Of a stretch of 64,000 nt of DNA, positions 25,059 through 34,414 are shown piece by piece. Below the pieces are notes generated by a model that worked only from the letters and a program-made list of their open reading frames with translations, did not search any database and had not been told where the DNA came from. Made by a program: the position numbers and the translations under genes. Each line of letters starts with the position of its first letter. Positions within the stretch are counted from its first letter, which is position 1. This stretch comes from Mumia sp. ZJ1417. GTDB lineage: Bacteria; Actinomycetota; Actinomycetes; Propionibacteriales; Nocardioidaceae. Location of the stretch: the NCBI RefSeq assembly GCF_014127285.1, contig NZ_CP059901.1, positions 558,001-622,000 of the forward strand, given 5' to 3'.

Positions 25059-25400
25059 ATGAGCCGTATCTTCACCGTCAGCTTCGCCTCGGTTTATCCG
25101 CTCTATGTGGAGAAGGTCGAGAAGAAGGGGCGTACGAAGGCCGAGGTGGATCGGGTGATCGAGTGGCTGACCGGCTTCGACGACGCGGAGCTCAAGGGTC
25201 ACCTCGACGCGGAGACGACCTTCGAGGACTTCTTTGCCGAGGCGCGGCTGAACCCGAACGCGCCCTTGATCACCGGAGTGGTCTGCGGGGTGCGGGTCGA
25301 GGACATCGAGGACCCGCTGATGCAGAAGATCCGCTACCTCGACAAGCTCGTCGACGAGCTGGCCAAGGGCAAGGCGATGGAGAAGATTCTCCGGGCCTAG
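25059..25400 (+). CDS. DUF2200 family protein
   Basis: Cytosolic protein of 113 residues, nearly wholly made of the conserved DUF2200 domain: [79 protein letters not shown]. The C-terminal half is strongly conserved across distant bacteria. No catalytic motif is known; many members are small stand-alone genes. ATG 25059 is chosen since family similarity begins five residues later. The preceding 200 bases (24858-25058) hold no convincing gene; one 36-codon frame at 24884 is discussed among the rejected items. Confidence 0.88.
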   Translation: MSRIFTVSFASVYPLYVEKVEKKGRTKAEVDRVIEWLTGFDDAELKGHLDAETTFEDFFAEARLNPNAPLITGVVCGVRVEDIEDPLMQKIRYLDKLVDELAKGKAMEKILRA

Positions 25401-25429
25401 GAATCAGCGTCCCTCGCACACGTCGGTGC

Positions 25430-25466
25430 CTGAGTGGTCACCCGGGATCGGCGGGTGACCACTCAG
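25430..25466. terminator. Perfect 15-bp stem hairpin between DUF2200 gene and typA
   Basis: CTGAGTGGTCACCCG (25430-25444) and its exact complement (25452-25466) around a seven-base loop. It lies 29 bases past the DUF2200 stop and 23 past the typA stop, so it serves both convergent genes. Confidence 0.8.
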
Positions 25467-25489
25467 CGACCAACGCGGAGGGTGGAGGG

Positions 25490-27364
25490 TCAGCCCTTGG
25501 GGCCGCGGCGCTTCGAACGCGCGCGCTCGCCGGCGTCCAGGATCACCTTGCGGATCCGGACGTTGCTCGGCGTGACCTCGACGCACTCGTCCTCGCGGCA
25601 GAACTCCAGGCTCTGCTCGAGCGACAGCTTCTTCGGCGGGATCAGCTTCTCGAAGTTGTCGGAGGTTGCGGAGCGCACGTTGGTCTGCTTCTTCTCCTTG
25701 GTGATGTTGACGTCCATGTCGTCTTCGCGGCTGTTCTCGCCGACGATCATGCCCTCGTACACCTCGGTCGTCGGGTCGACGAACATGACGCCGCGCTCCT
25801 GCAGGCTCGTCATCGCGTACGCCGATGCGGCGCCCGCACGGTCGGCCACCAGTGAGCCGCTCGGACGCGTCGAGATGTCGCCCAGCCACGGCTCGTACCC
25901 CTCGAACACGTGGTGCGCGATGCCGGTGCCTCGGGTGTCGGTGAGGAACTCCGTGCGAAAACCGATCAGGCCGCGCGCCGGGACGAGGAACTCCATCCGG
26001 ACCCAGCCGGTGCCGTGGTTCGTCATCTGCTCCATGCGGCCCTTACGGACGGCGAGGAGCTGGGTGACGGTGCCGAGGTACTCCTCGGGGCAGTCGATCG
26101 TGAGGCGCTCGACGGGCTCCTGCACCTTGCCGTCGACGATGCGCGTCACGACCTCGGGCTTGCCCACGGTCAGCTCGAAGCCTTCGCGGCGCATCTGCTC
26201 CACCAGGATCGCCAGGGCGAGCTCACCACGCCCCTGCACCTCCCACGCATCCGGACGCTCGGTCGGCAGGACCTTGATCGAGACGTTGCCGACCAGCTCG
26301 CGCTCGAGGCGGTCCTTGACCAGGCGGGCGGTGACCTTCGTGCCCTTCTCGCGCCCCGCCATCGGCGAGGTGTTGGTGCCGATGGTCATCGAGATCGCCG
26401 GCTCGTCGACCTGGATGAGCGGCAGGGGCTGCGGGTTGTCGGCGTCGGCGAGCGTCTCGCCGATCATGATCTCGGGGATCCCGGCGACCGCGACGATGTC
26501 GCCGGGGCCGGCCTCCTCGGCGGGGACCCGCTCGAGCGCCTCGGTCTTGAGCAGCTCGGTGATCTTGACCCGGTCGACCGAGCCGTCGCGCTTGCACCAC
26601 GCGACCTGGGCGCCCTTGCGCAGCGTGCCCTCGTGGACGCGGATCAGCGCGAGACGACCGAGGAACGGCGAGGCGTCGAGGTTGGTGACGTGCGCCTGGA
26701 GCGGCGCGTCCTCGGTGTAGGTCGGTGCGGGGACGGTGTCGAGGATCGTCTGGAACAGCGGCATGAGGTCCTCGCTGTCGGGCAGACCCCCGTCCGCGGG
26801 CTGCGTGAGCGACGCGCGGCCGGCCTTCGCCGAGGCATAGACCACGGGGAAGTTGAGCGCGTCGGCGTCGGTGGAGTCGTCGAGCAGGTCCATGAACAGC
26901 TCGTACGCCTCCTCGACGACCTCGCTGATGCGGGCGTCCGGACGGTCGACCTTGTTGACGACGAGGACGACCGGCATCTTGGCGTGCAGCGCCTTGCGGA
27001 GCACGAACCGCGTCTGCGGAAGCGGGCCCTCAGACGCGTCGACCAGCAGGACCACGCCGTCGACCATCGAGAGTCCACGCTCGACCTCGCCGCCGAAGTC
27101 GGCGTGGCCCGGGGTGTCGATGATGTTGATCGTGACGCCGCCGTCGGGGGCGCCGGGGCCGGAGTACGAGACGGCGGTGTTCTTCGCGAGGATCGTGATG
27201 CCCTTCTCGCGCTCGAGGTCACCGGAGTCCATCGCGCGCTCGGCGAGCTGGTGGTGCTCGTCGTACGTGCCCTGCTGCTGAAGCATGGCGTCGACGAGGG
27301 TGGTCTTGCCGTGGTCGACGTGCGCGACGATCGCGACGTTGCGGAGATCGGAGCGTGTGGGCAT
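25490..27364 (-). CDS. typA: Ribosome-associated GTPase TypA/BipA
   Basis: Translational GTPase of 624 residues acting in 50S assembly and stress. G-motifs: AHVDHGKTT (about 14-22), [30 protein letters not shown]; then domain II, an EF-G-like domain with [21 protein letters not shown], and the BipA-specific C-terminal domain ([33 protein letters not shown]). The tail ends with a basic [10 protein letters not shown] stretch. ATG 27364. The 226 bases to the divergent transporter must hold both promoters; I see no clear -10/-35 pair. Confidence 0.96.
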   Translation of the reverse strand: MPTRSDLRNVAIVAHVDHGKTTLVDAMLQQQGTYDEHHQLAERAMDSGDLEREKGITILAKNTAVSYSGPGAPDGGVTINIIDTPGHADFGGEVERGLSMVDGVVLLVDASEGPLPQTRFVLRKALHAKMPVVLVVNKVDRPDARISEVVEEAYELFMDLLDDSTDADALNFPVVYASAKAGRASLTQPADGGLPDSEDLMPLFQTILDTVPAPTYTEDAPLQAHVTNLDASPFLGRLALIRVHEGTLRKGAQVAWCKRDGSVDRVKITELLKTEALERVPAEEAGPGDIVAVAGIPEIMIGETLADADNPQPLPLIQVDEPAISMTIGTNTSPMAGREKGTKVTARLVKDRLERELVGNVSIKVLPTERPDAWEVQGRGELALAILVEQMRREGFELTVGKPEVVTRIVDGKVQEPVERLTIDCPEEYLGTVTQLLAVRKGRMEQMTNHGTGWVRMEFLVPARGLIGFRTEFLTDTRGTGIAHHVFEGYEPWLGDISTRPSGSLVADRAGAASAYAMTSLQERGVMFVDPTTEVYEGMIVGENSREDDMDVNITKEKKQTNVRSATSDNFEKLIPPKKLSLEQSLEFCREDECVEVTPSNVRIRKVILDAGERARSKRRGPKG

Positions 27365-27590
27365 GCGGTGGCGTTCGGTCCTTGCGTGGGAGAAGGCGCC
27401 GGACGGTACGCACGGCGCAGAGCATCGTCCATCCTACCGACCGTGGACGAATCGGTGGCCATGAGCCGTGTGTGACTGCCGTCTCTCGTTCGCTCTGGGC
27501 AAATTCCGATGACATCTGTCGGTGGCGGGGGTCACTGTGGAAGGACGACACCACGGGGTGCCGGTTCCGTCATGGAAGGCGACGTTGCAC

Positions 27591-29147
27591 ATGGCTGACA
27601 CGCAGAGCTCGACCCAGCAGCCGGAGTACCCAGAGAACATCGACGCCGCGGTCCTCAAGATCGCGGGGGTGGTCATCCTCGGGGTGATCATGTCGATCCT
27701 CGACATCACGGTGGTCAACGTCGCGCTGCCGACGTTCCAGGAGGAGTTCGGTTCCGCCGAGGATCCGCTGGCGTACTCCCATGTCGCCTGGACGGTCACC
27801 GCGTACACGCTCGCGCTGGCCACGGTCATCCCCGTGACAGGCTGGGCGGCCGACAGGTTCGGCACCAAACGCCTCTTCATCGTCGCGATCGGCCTGTTCA
27901 CCGCTGGCTCGGTGCTGTGCGCCGCGGCACAGGACATCAACCAGCTCATCGCCTACCGCGTCCTGCAGGGACTCGGTGGCGGCATGATCATGCCGCTGGG
28001 CATGACGATCATGACCCGTGCCGCCGGCCCCAACCGGATGGGCCGCCTGATGGCGATCCTCGGCATCCCGATGCTGCTCGGCCCGATCCTGGGCCCGATC
28101 ATCGGCGGCTGGCTGATCGAGAACGCGAGCTGGCACTGGATCTTCCTGATCAACCTGCCGATCGGGATCGTGACGGTCATCTACGCGTGGAGGGCGCTTC
28201 CCGGTGATCGGCCGGAGCCGTCGGAGTCGTTCGACGTCGTGGGGATGCTGCTCCTGTCGCCAGGCCTCGCGCTGTTCCTGTTCGGCGTCTCGTCGATCCC
28301 TGAGAAGGGCACGTTCGCCGACCCGCGCGTCTGGGTCTCGATGCTCGTCGGTGCGCTCTTGATGCTCGCGTTCGTGTGGCACTCGTTCCGCCCGGAGCAC
28401 CCGCTGCTGGACCTGCGGCTCTTCCGCAACCGCGAACTCACGATCTCGGTGATCGTGATGTTCCTGTTCGTCGCCGCGTTCTTCGGCAGCCTGCTGCTGG
28501 TCCCGACGTACTTCCAGCAGGTGCGTGGCGAGTCGACGCTCAATGCCGGCCTGCTCGTGGCGTCGCAGGGCATCGGGGCGATGGTGACGATGCCGATCGC
28601 GGGTCGCCTCACCGACAGGATCCCGATCGGCCGCATCGTGCCGTTTGGGATCCTCGGGATCCTCGTGGGGATGTTCCCGCTGACCCAGATCACGTCAGAG
28701 ACCGACTACTGGAAGATCGTGCTCGCGCTGTTCGTGATGGGCCTGGGCATGGGCGGCACGATGATGCCGATGTTCACCGCGGCCCTCAAGACGCTGAGGC
28801 ACCACGAGGTGGCGCGCGGCACGACGCTCATCAACATCAACCAGCAGATCGGGAGCTCGGTGGGCGTCGCGGTGATGTCGGTGCTGCTCACGAACTGGCT
28901 GCCGCCACAGCGGATCTGGTACGCCGTCGTCGGGTCGTGGGACAACCCCGAGCTCGTGCCGCAGCTCGGTGGCCAACGGGTGGTCGACGCGTTCCTCGCC
29001 GATGCCGGGGCGGCCTTCGCCAGCACGTTCTGGGTGGCCTGGGTGCTGATGCTGCTCACGTTGATCCCCGTGGCCTTCCTGCCTCGCCGCAGAGAGAAGG
29101 TGCTGGTGCTCGACACCGAGGACGCGACCGTGCCGCCCGCGCACTGA
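27591..29147 (+). CDS. MFS drug transporter, DHA2 (EmrB/QacA) family
   Basis: Proton-driven efflux transporter of 518 residues with 14 predicted helices. DHA2 signatures: SILDITVVNVALPTFQ in helix 1, WTVTAYTLALATVIPVTGWAADRFGTKRLF (motif A), RVLQGLGGGMIMPLGMTIM (motif B region) and LGPILGPIIGGWL (motif C). The ATG at 27591 follows GGAAGG by about 11 bases; the frame is open back to 27522 without alternatives of quality. No regulator adjoins it. Substrate unknown. Confidence 0.92.
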   Translation: MADTQSSTQQPEYPENIDAAVLKIAGVVILGVIMSILDITVVNVALPTFQEEFGSAEDPLAYSHVAWTVTAYTLALATVIPVTGWAADRFGTKRLFIVAIGLFTAGSVLCAAAQDINQLIAYRVLQGLGGGMIMPLGMTIMTRAAGPNRMGRLMAILGIPMLLGPILGPIIGGWLIENASWHWIFLINLPIGIVTVIYAWRALPGDRPEPSESFDVVGMLLLSPGLALFLFGVSSIPEKGTFADPRVWVSMLVGALLMLAFVWHSFRPEHPLLDLRLFRNRELTISVIVMFLFVAAFFGSLLLVPTYFQQVRGESTLNAGLLVASQGIGAMVTMPIAGRLTDRIPIGRIVPFGILGILVGMFPLTQITSETDYWKIVLALFVMGLGMGGTMMPMFTAALKTLRHHEVARGTTLININQQIGSSVGVAVMSVLLTNWLPPQRIWYAVVGSWDNPELVPQLGGQRVVDAFLADAGAAFASTFWVAWVLMLLTLIPVAFLPRRREKVLVLDTEDATVPPAH

Positions 29148-29169
29148 CCGTACGGGGCGGCAGCCGGCG

Positions 29170-29928
29170 TCAGCGAGGTGCCATGCGCAGCGCGCCGTCC
29201 ATCCGGATGACCTCGCCGTTGAGGTAGTCGTGATCGACGATCATCGTGACGAGGTCGGCGAACTCCGACGGCTTCGCGAGGCGCTGCGGGAACGGGATGC
29301 CGGCGGCGAGCCCGGCGCGGAACTCCTCCGACACCGTCGCGAGCATCGGGGTGTCGACGATGCCGGGAGCGATGGTGCAGACCCGGATCCCGTACTGCGC
29401 GAGGTCGCGCGCTGCCGGCAGGGTGAGGCCGACGATGCCGCCCTTGGAGGCCGCGTACGCCGCCTGGCCGACCTGTCCGTCGTACGCGGCGATCGAGGCG
29501 GTGTTGACGATGAGGCCGCGCTGCCCGTCCGCGTCGGGCTCGGTCTGCGCGATCGCCTCGGCGGCGACGGTCATGACGTTGAACGAGCCGACGAGGTTGA
29601 CCTGGACGACCTTCGCGAACAGGTCGAGGTCGTGCGGGCCGCGCTTGGACAAGATGCGTCCCGACGGGCCGATGCCCGCACAGTTGACCACCGTACGGAG
29701 CGGCAGACCGCTCGACACCGCCGCCGCGACCGCGTTGCGTACGGAGGCGCCGTCGGTGACGTCGGTCTCGACGTACGTGACGCCCTCGACGTCGGCGACC
29801 TTCTCGATCGCCGGCGCGAGGTCGAGCGCGTACACGTTCGCACCGCGTGCGGCCAGCGCGGCGGCGGTGGCCGCACCGAGGCCGGAGGCCCCTCCGGTGA
29901 CGATCGCGGCGGTGTTGGCGAGGTCCAT
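29170..29928 (-). CDS. Short-chain dehydrogenase, 3-hydroxyacyl-CoA dehydrogenase-like
   Basis: Classical SDR of 252 residues: TGGASGLGAATA (NAD loop), D at the end of strand 2 (ALDLAP, NAD preference), VNCAGIG, NTASIAAYDG, YAASK (Tyr/Lys) and APGIVDTPML. The GGASGLG start and PFPQRLAKPSEFADLV near the C-terminus match the 17-beta-HSD10/short-chain hydroxyacyl-CoA dehydrogenase group. Seven bases downstream of the acyl-CoA dehydrogenase gene, so they form a beta-oxidation pair. Confidence 0.88.
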   Translation of the reverse strand: MDLANTAAIVTGGASGLGAATAAALAARGANVYALDLAPAIEKVADVEGVTYVETDVTDGASVRNAVAAAVSSGLPLRTVVNCAGIGPSGRILSKRGPHDLDLFAKVVQVNLVGSFNVMTVAAEAIAQTEPDADGQRGLIVNTASIAAYDGQVGQAAYAASKGGIVGLTLPAARDLAQYGIRVCTIAPGIVDTPMLATVSEEFRAGLAAGIPFPQRLAKPSEFADLVTMIVDHDYLNGEVIRMDGALRMAPR

Positions 29929-29935
29929 GGTGCTC

Positions 29936-31099
29936 CTATCGGGCGAGGTCGCGGCTGATGACGAGCCGCTGGATCTGGTTGGTCCCCTCGAAGATCTGCA
30001 TGACCTTCACCTCGCGCATGTAGCGCTCGACGGGGAAGTCTTTGGTGTAGCCGGCGCCGCCGAGCACCTGGACGGCGTCGGTGGTCACCTTCATGGCGTT
30101 GTCGGTCGCGACGAGCTTCGCGATCGACGCCTGGCGGCCGAACGGTCGCCCGGCGTCCTTGAGCCTCGCGGCGGCGAGGTAGGTCGCCCGCGCCGACTCG
30201 ACCGCGGCCGCCATGTCGGCGAGCACGAACCCGAGGCCCTGGTGGTCGATGATCGCCTTGCCGAAGGTCTCGCGCTCCTTGGCGTACTGCACGGCCACGT
30301 CGAGCGCGCCCTGCGCGACGCCGGTGGCGACCGCGGCGATGCCGAGGCGGCCGGAGTCGAGGCCGGCGAGCGCGATCGACAGCCCCTGCCCCTCGGCGCC
30401 GAGGCGGCGCTCGACCGGCACACGGACGCCGTCGAACAGCATCGTCGCCGTGGTCGAGCCCATCAGGCCCATCTTGTCCTCGGGGTTGTCGGCGACCAGT
30501 CCAGGCGTGTCGGCGGGGACGAGGAAGCACGAGATCCCGCGGCCGGCTGCTTGTCCTGAGCTTGTCGAAGGGTCCGCGGTCCGCGCCATCACCTTGTAGA
30601 AGTCGGCCTGACCGCCGTGGGTGGTCCACGCCTTCGCGCCGTCGATGACGTACTCGTCGCCCTGCCGGACCGCGCGCGTGCGCATCGCCGCCGGGTCAGA
30701 GCCGGCGTGGGCCTCGGAGAGGCAGTAGGCGCCGAGCTGCTCGCCGCCGAGCATGTCGGGCAACCACTCGTGCTTCTGCTCCGCGGTGCCCGCGGTGAAC
30801 AGGCCGAAGCACGAGAGCGCGTGCACGCTGGTGCCGACGCCGACCGACGCCCATGCGGACGCGATCTCCTCGACGACCTGGAGATAGACCTCGTACGGCT
30901 GCCCGCCCCCGCCGTACGACTCGGGGTAGGGGAGCCCGAGCAGACCGGCGCGCCCGAGCGTGCGGAAGACCTCGCGGGGGAAGGTGGCAGTCCGCTCCGC
31001 CTCGTCGACGCGGGGCCGCAGCTCGCCCTCGACGAGGTCGCGGGTCAGGGCGATGAGATCGGCCGACTCCTCGGTCGGCATCAGGCGCTCGACGGGCAT
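29936..31099 (-). CDS. Acyl-CoA dehydrogenase
   Basis: FAD enzyme of 387 residues for alpha,beta-oxidation of an acyl-CoA. Seen: YPESYGGGGQPYEVYLQVVEE, AYCLSEAHAGSDPAAMRT and the flavin-binding stretch, VIDGAKAWTTHGGQADFY, KMGLMGSTTATMLFDGVRVP, QYAKERETFGKAI, and VLGGAGYTKDFPVERYMREV with IFEGTNQIQRLVISRDL. An insertion, ADPSTSSGQAAGRG at about 176-189, is encoded by a copy of a dispersed repeat (30550-30573); it lies in a surface loop between two beta strands and keeps the frame. Divergent from a TetR regulator. Confidence 0.92.
   Translation of the reverse strand: MPVERLMPTEESADLIALTRDLVEGELRPRVDEAERTATFPREVFRTLGRAGLLGLPYPESYGGGGQPYEVYLQVVEEIASAWASVGVGTSVHALSCFGLFTAGTAEQKHEWLPDMLGGEQLGAYCLSEAHAGSDPAAMRTRAVRQGDEYVIDGAKAWTTHGGQADFYKVMARTADPSTSSGQAAGRGISCFLVPADTPGLVADNPEDKMGLMGSTTATMLFDGVRVPVERRLGAEGQGLSIALAGLDSGRLGIAAVATGVAQGALDVAVQYAKERETFGKAIIDHQGLGFVLADMAAAVESARATYLAAARLKDAGRPFGRQASIAKLVATDNAMKVTTDAVQVLGGAGYTKDFPVERYMREVKVMQIFEGTNQIQRLVISRDLAR
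30550..30573. repeat. Dispersed repeat copy inside the acyl-CoA dehydrogenase gene
   Basis: On the minus strand this reads CCTTCGACAAGCTCAGGACA, sharing TTCGACARGCTCR with the units at 40531, 53584 and 56010. It adds a Pro-Ser-Thr-Ser-Ser-Gly-Gln segment that normal family members lack in this loop. Confidence 0.7.
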
Positions 31100-31164
31100 G
31101 GCACCCCTCTCGTAGTCGTGTATCGAGCAGAGTACTGCAGAAGCGATCCTGGTACTGTCGCCGC

Positions 31165-31752
31165 ATGCCAGCCCGCCGCGACGCGCTCATGGACGAGCTG
31201 ATCTCGCTCTTCCTCGCCGAGGGCTTCTTGTCGTTCGGCATCGGCGACCTCGCCGCGCGGCTGCGCTGCTCCCGTACGACCTTGTACGCGATCGCGCCGA
31301 GCAAGGAGCAGATCATCGCGGCCGCGGTCCGCGCCTTCTTCCGCGGTGCGACCGAGCACGTCGAGGCGAGCCTCGCCGAGGAGTCCGACCCCGTCGCACG
31401 GCTCCGGACGTACCTGGAGGCGATCTCCTGCGAGCTGGCCCCGGCGTCGCCGGCCTTCTTCGCCGACGTCGACGCCTTCGCGCCGGCGCGCGACGTCTAT
31501 CGGCGCAACACCGAGTGGGCGGCGCGACGGGTCCGCCAGCTCGTCGCGGACCTCGGGCCGCAGGGCAGCGGAGTGGACCCGGCGTTCGCCGGCGTCGTCG
31601 CGGCCCAGGTGATGCTGTCCATCCAGAGCGGCGAGCTCGAGGCGCAGACCGGCGTGGACGACGCCACGGCCTACCACCAGCTCGCCAGCCTCCTCGTCGC
31701 CGGCGTCAGCCCCGCGCGACCTTCCACGGCGCGGCCTGGGCGATCGGCTTGA
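31165..31752 (+). CDS. TetR-family transcriptional regulator
   Basis: Repressor-type regulator of 195 residues. N-terminal helix-turn-helix at about 8-52: DELISLFLAEGFLSFGIGDLAARLRCSRTTLYAIAPSKEQII. The C-terminal ligand domain has FADVDAFAPARDVYRRNTEWAARRVRQLV. Divergent from the acyl-CoA dehydrogenase operon with 65 bases between the starts, so it most likely controls that operon and itself, with an acyl-CoA as ligand (inference). The last 47 bases overlap the 3' end of the convergent SDR gene. Confidence 0.88.
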   Translation: MPARRDALMDELISLFLAEGFLSFGIGDLAARLRCSRTTLYAIAPSKEQIIAAAVRAFFRGATEHVEASLAEESDPVARLRTYLEAISCELAPASPAFFADVDAFAPARDVYRRNTEWAARRVRQLVADLGPQGSGVDPAFAGVVAAQVMLSIQSGELEAQTGVDDATAYHQLASLLVAGVSPARPSTARPGRSA

Positions 31753-32464
31753 TGACCATGAGGTCGATGTTCACGTGCTGCGGGCGCGTGACCATCCAGC
31801 CGATCGCATCGGCGACGTCGTCGGCGGTCAACGGCTCCTCGACGCCTGCATAGACGGCGTCCGCCTTCGCCTGGTCGCCGCCGAAACGCACCAGCGCGAA
31901 CTCCTCGGTCTGCACCATGCCCGGTGCGATCTCGGTGACGCGGACCGGCTCTCCGTTGAGCTCGAGGCGAAGCGTCTCGGTGATCATCGCGACGCCGTGC
32001 TTCGCCGCCGTGTAGCCCGCGCCACCCTCGTACGCGAGGTGGCCGGCGATGGAGCCGACGTTGAGGACGGTGCCTGCCCCGCTGGCGCGCAGCGCGGGGA
32101 GCAGTGCCTTGGTGACCCGCAGCGTCCCGAGGACGTTCGAGTCGTACATCTGCCGCCACGCCTCGGGGTCGGTCTGCTCGATCGGCTCCTGGCCGACGGC
32201 GCCACCGGCGTTGTTGACCAGGACGGCGAGGTCCGGCCCGACGGCGGCGGCGAGCGCGTCGACCGACGCCTGGTCGGTCACGTCGCACACGACCGCGATC
32301 CCGCCGATCTCGTCGGCCAGCGCCTCGATGCGATCGGCGCGCCTGGCCGCGCACACGACGCGGAACCCGTCGGCAGCCAGGCGGCGTGCGGTGGCGGCTC
32401 CGATCCCGCTGCTGGCACCGGTGACGACGGCGGTACGGCGGGAAGTGTCAGTGGCGTCCGGCAT
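31706..32464 (-). CDS. Short-chain dehydrogenase (YdfG-like, NADP-type)
   Basis: Classical SDR of 252 residues: TGASSGIGAATARRL, CAARRADRIEALA with Arg residues after strand 2 that suit NADP(H), LVNNAGGAVG, NVGSIAGHLAYEGGAGYTAAKHGVA (Ser, Tyr, Lys) and APGMVQTEEF. Similar enzymes reduce 3-hydroxy acids such as serine or malonic semialdehyde. ATG 32464 is chosen; the frame extends to 32593 but that part lacks domain character and lies across the mshA start. Convergent 47-base overlap with the TetR gene is unusually long. Confidence 0.87.
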   Translation of the reverse strand: MPDATDTSRRTAVVTGASSGIGAATARRLAADGFRVVCAARRADRIEALADEIGGIAVVCDVTDQASVDALAAAVGPDLAVLVNNAGGAVGQEPIEQTDPEAWRQMYDSNVLGTLRVTKALLPALRASGAGTVLNVGSIAGHLAYEGGAGYTAAKHGVAMITETLRLELNGEPVRVTEIAPGMVQTEEFALVRFGGDQAKADAVYAGVEEPLTADDVADAIGWMVTRPQHVNIDLMVIKPIAQAAPWKVARG

Positions 32465-32547
32465 GCTGCAGATGCTGCCACGACCGACGGTCCATGGCGC
32501 ACCTGGTCCTGCCCGAGTCCCCTGGCGTGCCTGCCTAGGATGGAATC

Positions 32548-33822
32548 GTGAGGATGTCCCCCGAGGTGCGCCGCGTCGCGATGCTCTCGGCACACACGTC
32601 GCCCCTCGCGCAGCCGGGCAACGGTGATGCCGGGGGCATGAACGTGTACGTCCTCGAGCTCGCCCGCCGCCTCGCCGCGCGCTCGGTCGAGGTCGAGATC
32701 TTCACCCGAGCCACGTCCTCCGACCAGCCGCCGGTCGTCGAGGCGCTGCCGGGCGTGCGCGTCCGCCACGTCCCTGCCGGCCCCTTCGAGGGCCTGGGCA
32801 AAGAGGACCTCCCGGCCCAGATGTGCACGTTCGTCCGCGACGTGCTGCGGGCAGAGGCGACGCATCCCGTCGGTTGGTTCGACGCGATCCACAGCCACTA
32901 CTGGCTGTCCGGGCAGGTCGGCCTGGTCGCCCGTGACCGCTGGGGCGTGCCTCTGATCCACTCGATGCACACGATGGCGAAGGTCAAGAACGCCAGCCTC
33001 GCTGCGGGCGACCACGCGGAGCCTGCTGGTCGGGTCGCGGGGGAGCAGCAGCTCGTCGACGTGGCCGACCGGCTGATCGCCAACACCGCCGACGAGGCGT
33101 CCCAGATGGTCGACCTGTACGGAGCCGTCGCGTCGCGCGTCGAGGTCGTCCATCCCGGAGTCGACCTTGAACGCTTCAAGCCCTGCGGCCGTGCCGCCGC
33201 CAGGGCCGCGCTCGGGCTGCCGCAGGACGGCGACGTGATCCTCTTCGCCGGACGCATCCAGCCGCTCAAGGCGCCCGACGTGGTGCTCGAGGCGGCGGCG
33301 CGTCTGATGTCGTCCGGGCGCCGCGACCGGACGACCGTGGTGGTCGTCGGCGGTCCGTCCGGCAGCGGGCTCGAGCGCCCGACTGCCCTGCTCGACCTCG
33401 CCCACGGCCTCGGCATCTCCGATCGGGCCCGGTTCGTCCCGCCGGTCGCGCAGGACGAGCTCGCGCTCTGGTACGCCGCTGCCTCGATCGTCTGCGTGCC
33501 CTCCTACAACGAGTCCTTCGGGCTCGTGGCGGTCGAGGCACAGGCCTGCGGCTCGCCGGTCGTCGCGGCGAAGGTCGGCGGCCTCGCGACGGCCGTCCAC
33601 GACGGTGTCACCGGGATGCTCGTCGACGGGCACGACCCGGCCGACTATGCGGCGGCGTTCGCGCAGATCCTCGACCAGCCTGGCCTGCACGCGTCGATGT
33701 CGGGCGCCGCGGTTCGCCACGCGTCGCGGTTCGGTTGGGACGCGACGGCCGAGCGTACGCTCGCCGTGTACGCCGACGCGGTCGCCGAGATGCAGGCGCT
33801 GCCGACGGCCGTCGGACAGTAG
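32548..33822 (+). CDS. mshA: D-inositol-3-phosphate glycosyltransferase (mycothiol synthesis)
   Basis: First step of mycothiol synthesis: UDP-GlcNAc plus inositol-3-phosphate. The 424-residue GT4 enzyme has [81 protein letters not shown] and [15 protein letters not shown] (E-x7-E), all MshA-specific features. GTG 32548 (or ATG 32554) follows GGATGGA. Next gene is a YbjN protein, the same order as Rv0486-Rv0487. Confidence 0.95.
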   Translation: MRMSPEVRRVAMLSAHTSPLAQPGNGDAGGMNVYVLELARRLAARSVEVEIFTRATSSDQPPVVEALPGVRVRHVPAGPFEGLGKEDLPAQMCTFVRDVLRAEATHPVGWFDAIHSHYWLSGQVGLVARDRWGVPLIHSMHTMAKVKNASLAAGDHAEPAGRVAGEQQLVDVADRLIANTADEASQMVDLYGAVASRVEVVHPGVDLERFKPCGRAAARAALGLPQDGDVILFAGRIQPLKAPDVVLEAAARLMSSGRRDRTTVVVVGGPSGSGLERPTALLDLAHGLGISDRARFVPPVAQDELALWYAAASIVCVPSYNESFGLVAVEAQACGSPVVAAKVGGLATAVHDGVTGMLVDGHDPADYAAAFAQILDQPGLHASMSGAAVRHASRFGWDATAERTLAVYADAVAEMQALPTAVGQ

Positions 33823-33856
33823 AGCGCCGCGCGCCGGCGCCCACGGAGGGGATGCA

Positions 33857-34375
33857 GTGGACGACACGAAGGACGCGCCCTGGGCGGCTGCGGCGACGAT
33901 CCGGAGCGCGCTGGCCACAGCCGAGCTCGAGCACACCGAGTTCCGACCGGGCGTCTTCGAGATCACGCTTCCAGGGGTGCGCAAGCTCCAGACGACCTGC
34001 CGGCTTGAGGTCGGTGACCACGCCCTCGGCGTACACGCCTTCGTGGCACGTCGGCCCGACGAGAACCACGAAGCCGTCTATCGCTGGCTGCTCGAGCGCA
34101 ACCTGCGGATGTACGGGGTGGCCTTCGCGGTCGACAGTGCGGGGGACATCTACCTCGACGGCCGCCTGCCGCTGCACGCGATCACCGAGGACGAGGTCGA
34201 CCGCATCCTCGGGTCGGTGCTCACGTATGCCGACGAGTCGTTCAACACGATCCTCGAGCTCGGTTTCGCGACGTCGATCCGCAAGGAGTGGGAGTGGCGG
34301 GTCTCGCGAGGCGAGTCGACCCGCAACCTCGAGGCGTTCCGGCACCTGCTCGAAAATGAGTCAACTCAGGGTTGA
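33857..34375 (+). CDS. YbjN domain-containing protein (Rv0487-like)
   Basis: Cytosolic protein of 172 residues with a type III secretion chaperone-like YbjN fold: TCRLEVGDHALGVHAFVARRPDENHEAVYRWLLERNLRMYGVAFAVDSAGDIYLDGRLPL and ITEDEVDRILGSVLTYADESFNTILELGFATSI. Function unknown; conserved next to mshA in mycobacteria. Start GTG 33857 has GGAGGGGA nine bases before it and an N-terminus VDDTKDAPW. Its stop codon lies inside the first of two GTCAAC operators for the next gene. Confidence 0.88.
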   Translation: MDDTKDAPWAAAATIRSALATAELEHTEFRPGVFEITLPGVRKLQTTCRLEVGDHALGVHAFVARRPDENHEAVYRWLLERNLRMYGVAFAVDSAGDIYLDGRLPLHAITEDEVDRILGSVLTYADESFNTILELGFATSIRKEWEWRVSRGESTRNLEAFRHLLENESTQG

Positions 34376-34376
34376 C
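34360..34376. promoter_or_regulatory. Distal GTCAAC-N5-GTTGAC operator
   Basis: GTCAAC (34360-34365), TCAGG, GTTGAC (34371-34376). It overlaps the stop of the YbjN gene and is centred 29 bases before the proximal copy. The two sites share both half-sites and spacer length, the pattern of a dimeric helix-turn-helix protein. Confidence 0.7.
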
Positions 34377-34379
34377 GCC

Positions 34380-34414
34380 CAGGCATTCGTCAACCTAAGG
34401 TTGACGAATGCCTG
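34380..34414. promoter_or_regulatory. Proximal GTCAAC operator within a 17-bp-arm palindrome covering the start codon
   Basis: Arms 34380-34396 and 34398-34414 are exactly complementary around a single base. The core is GTCAAC-CTAAG-GTTGAC (34389-34405). The ATG (34408) of the Clp-N protein lies in the right arm, and no room remains for a normal ribosome site, so the mRNA may be leaderless or the hairpin may mask the start. Confidence 0.75.
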
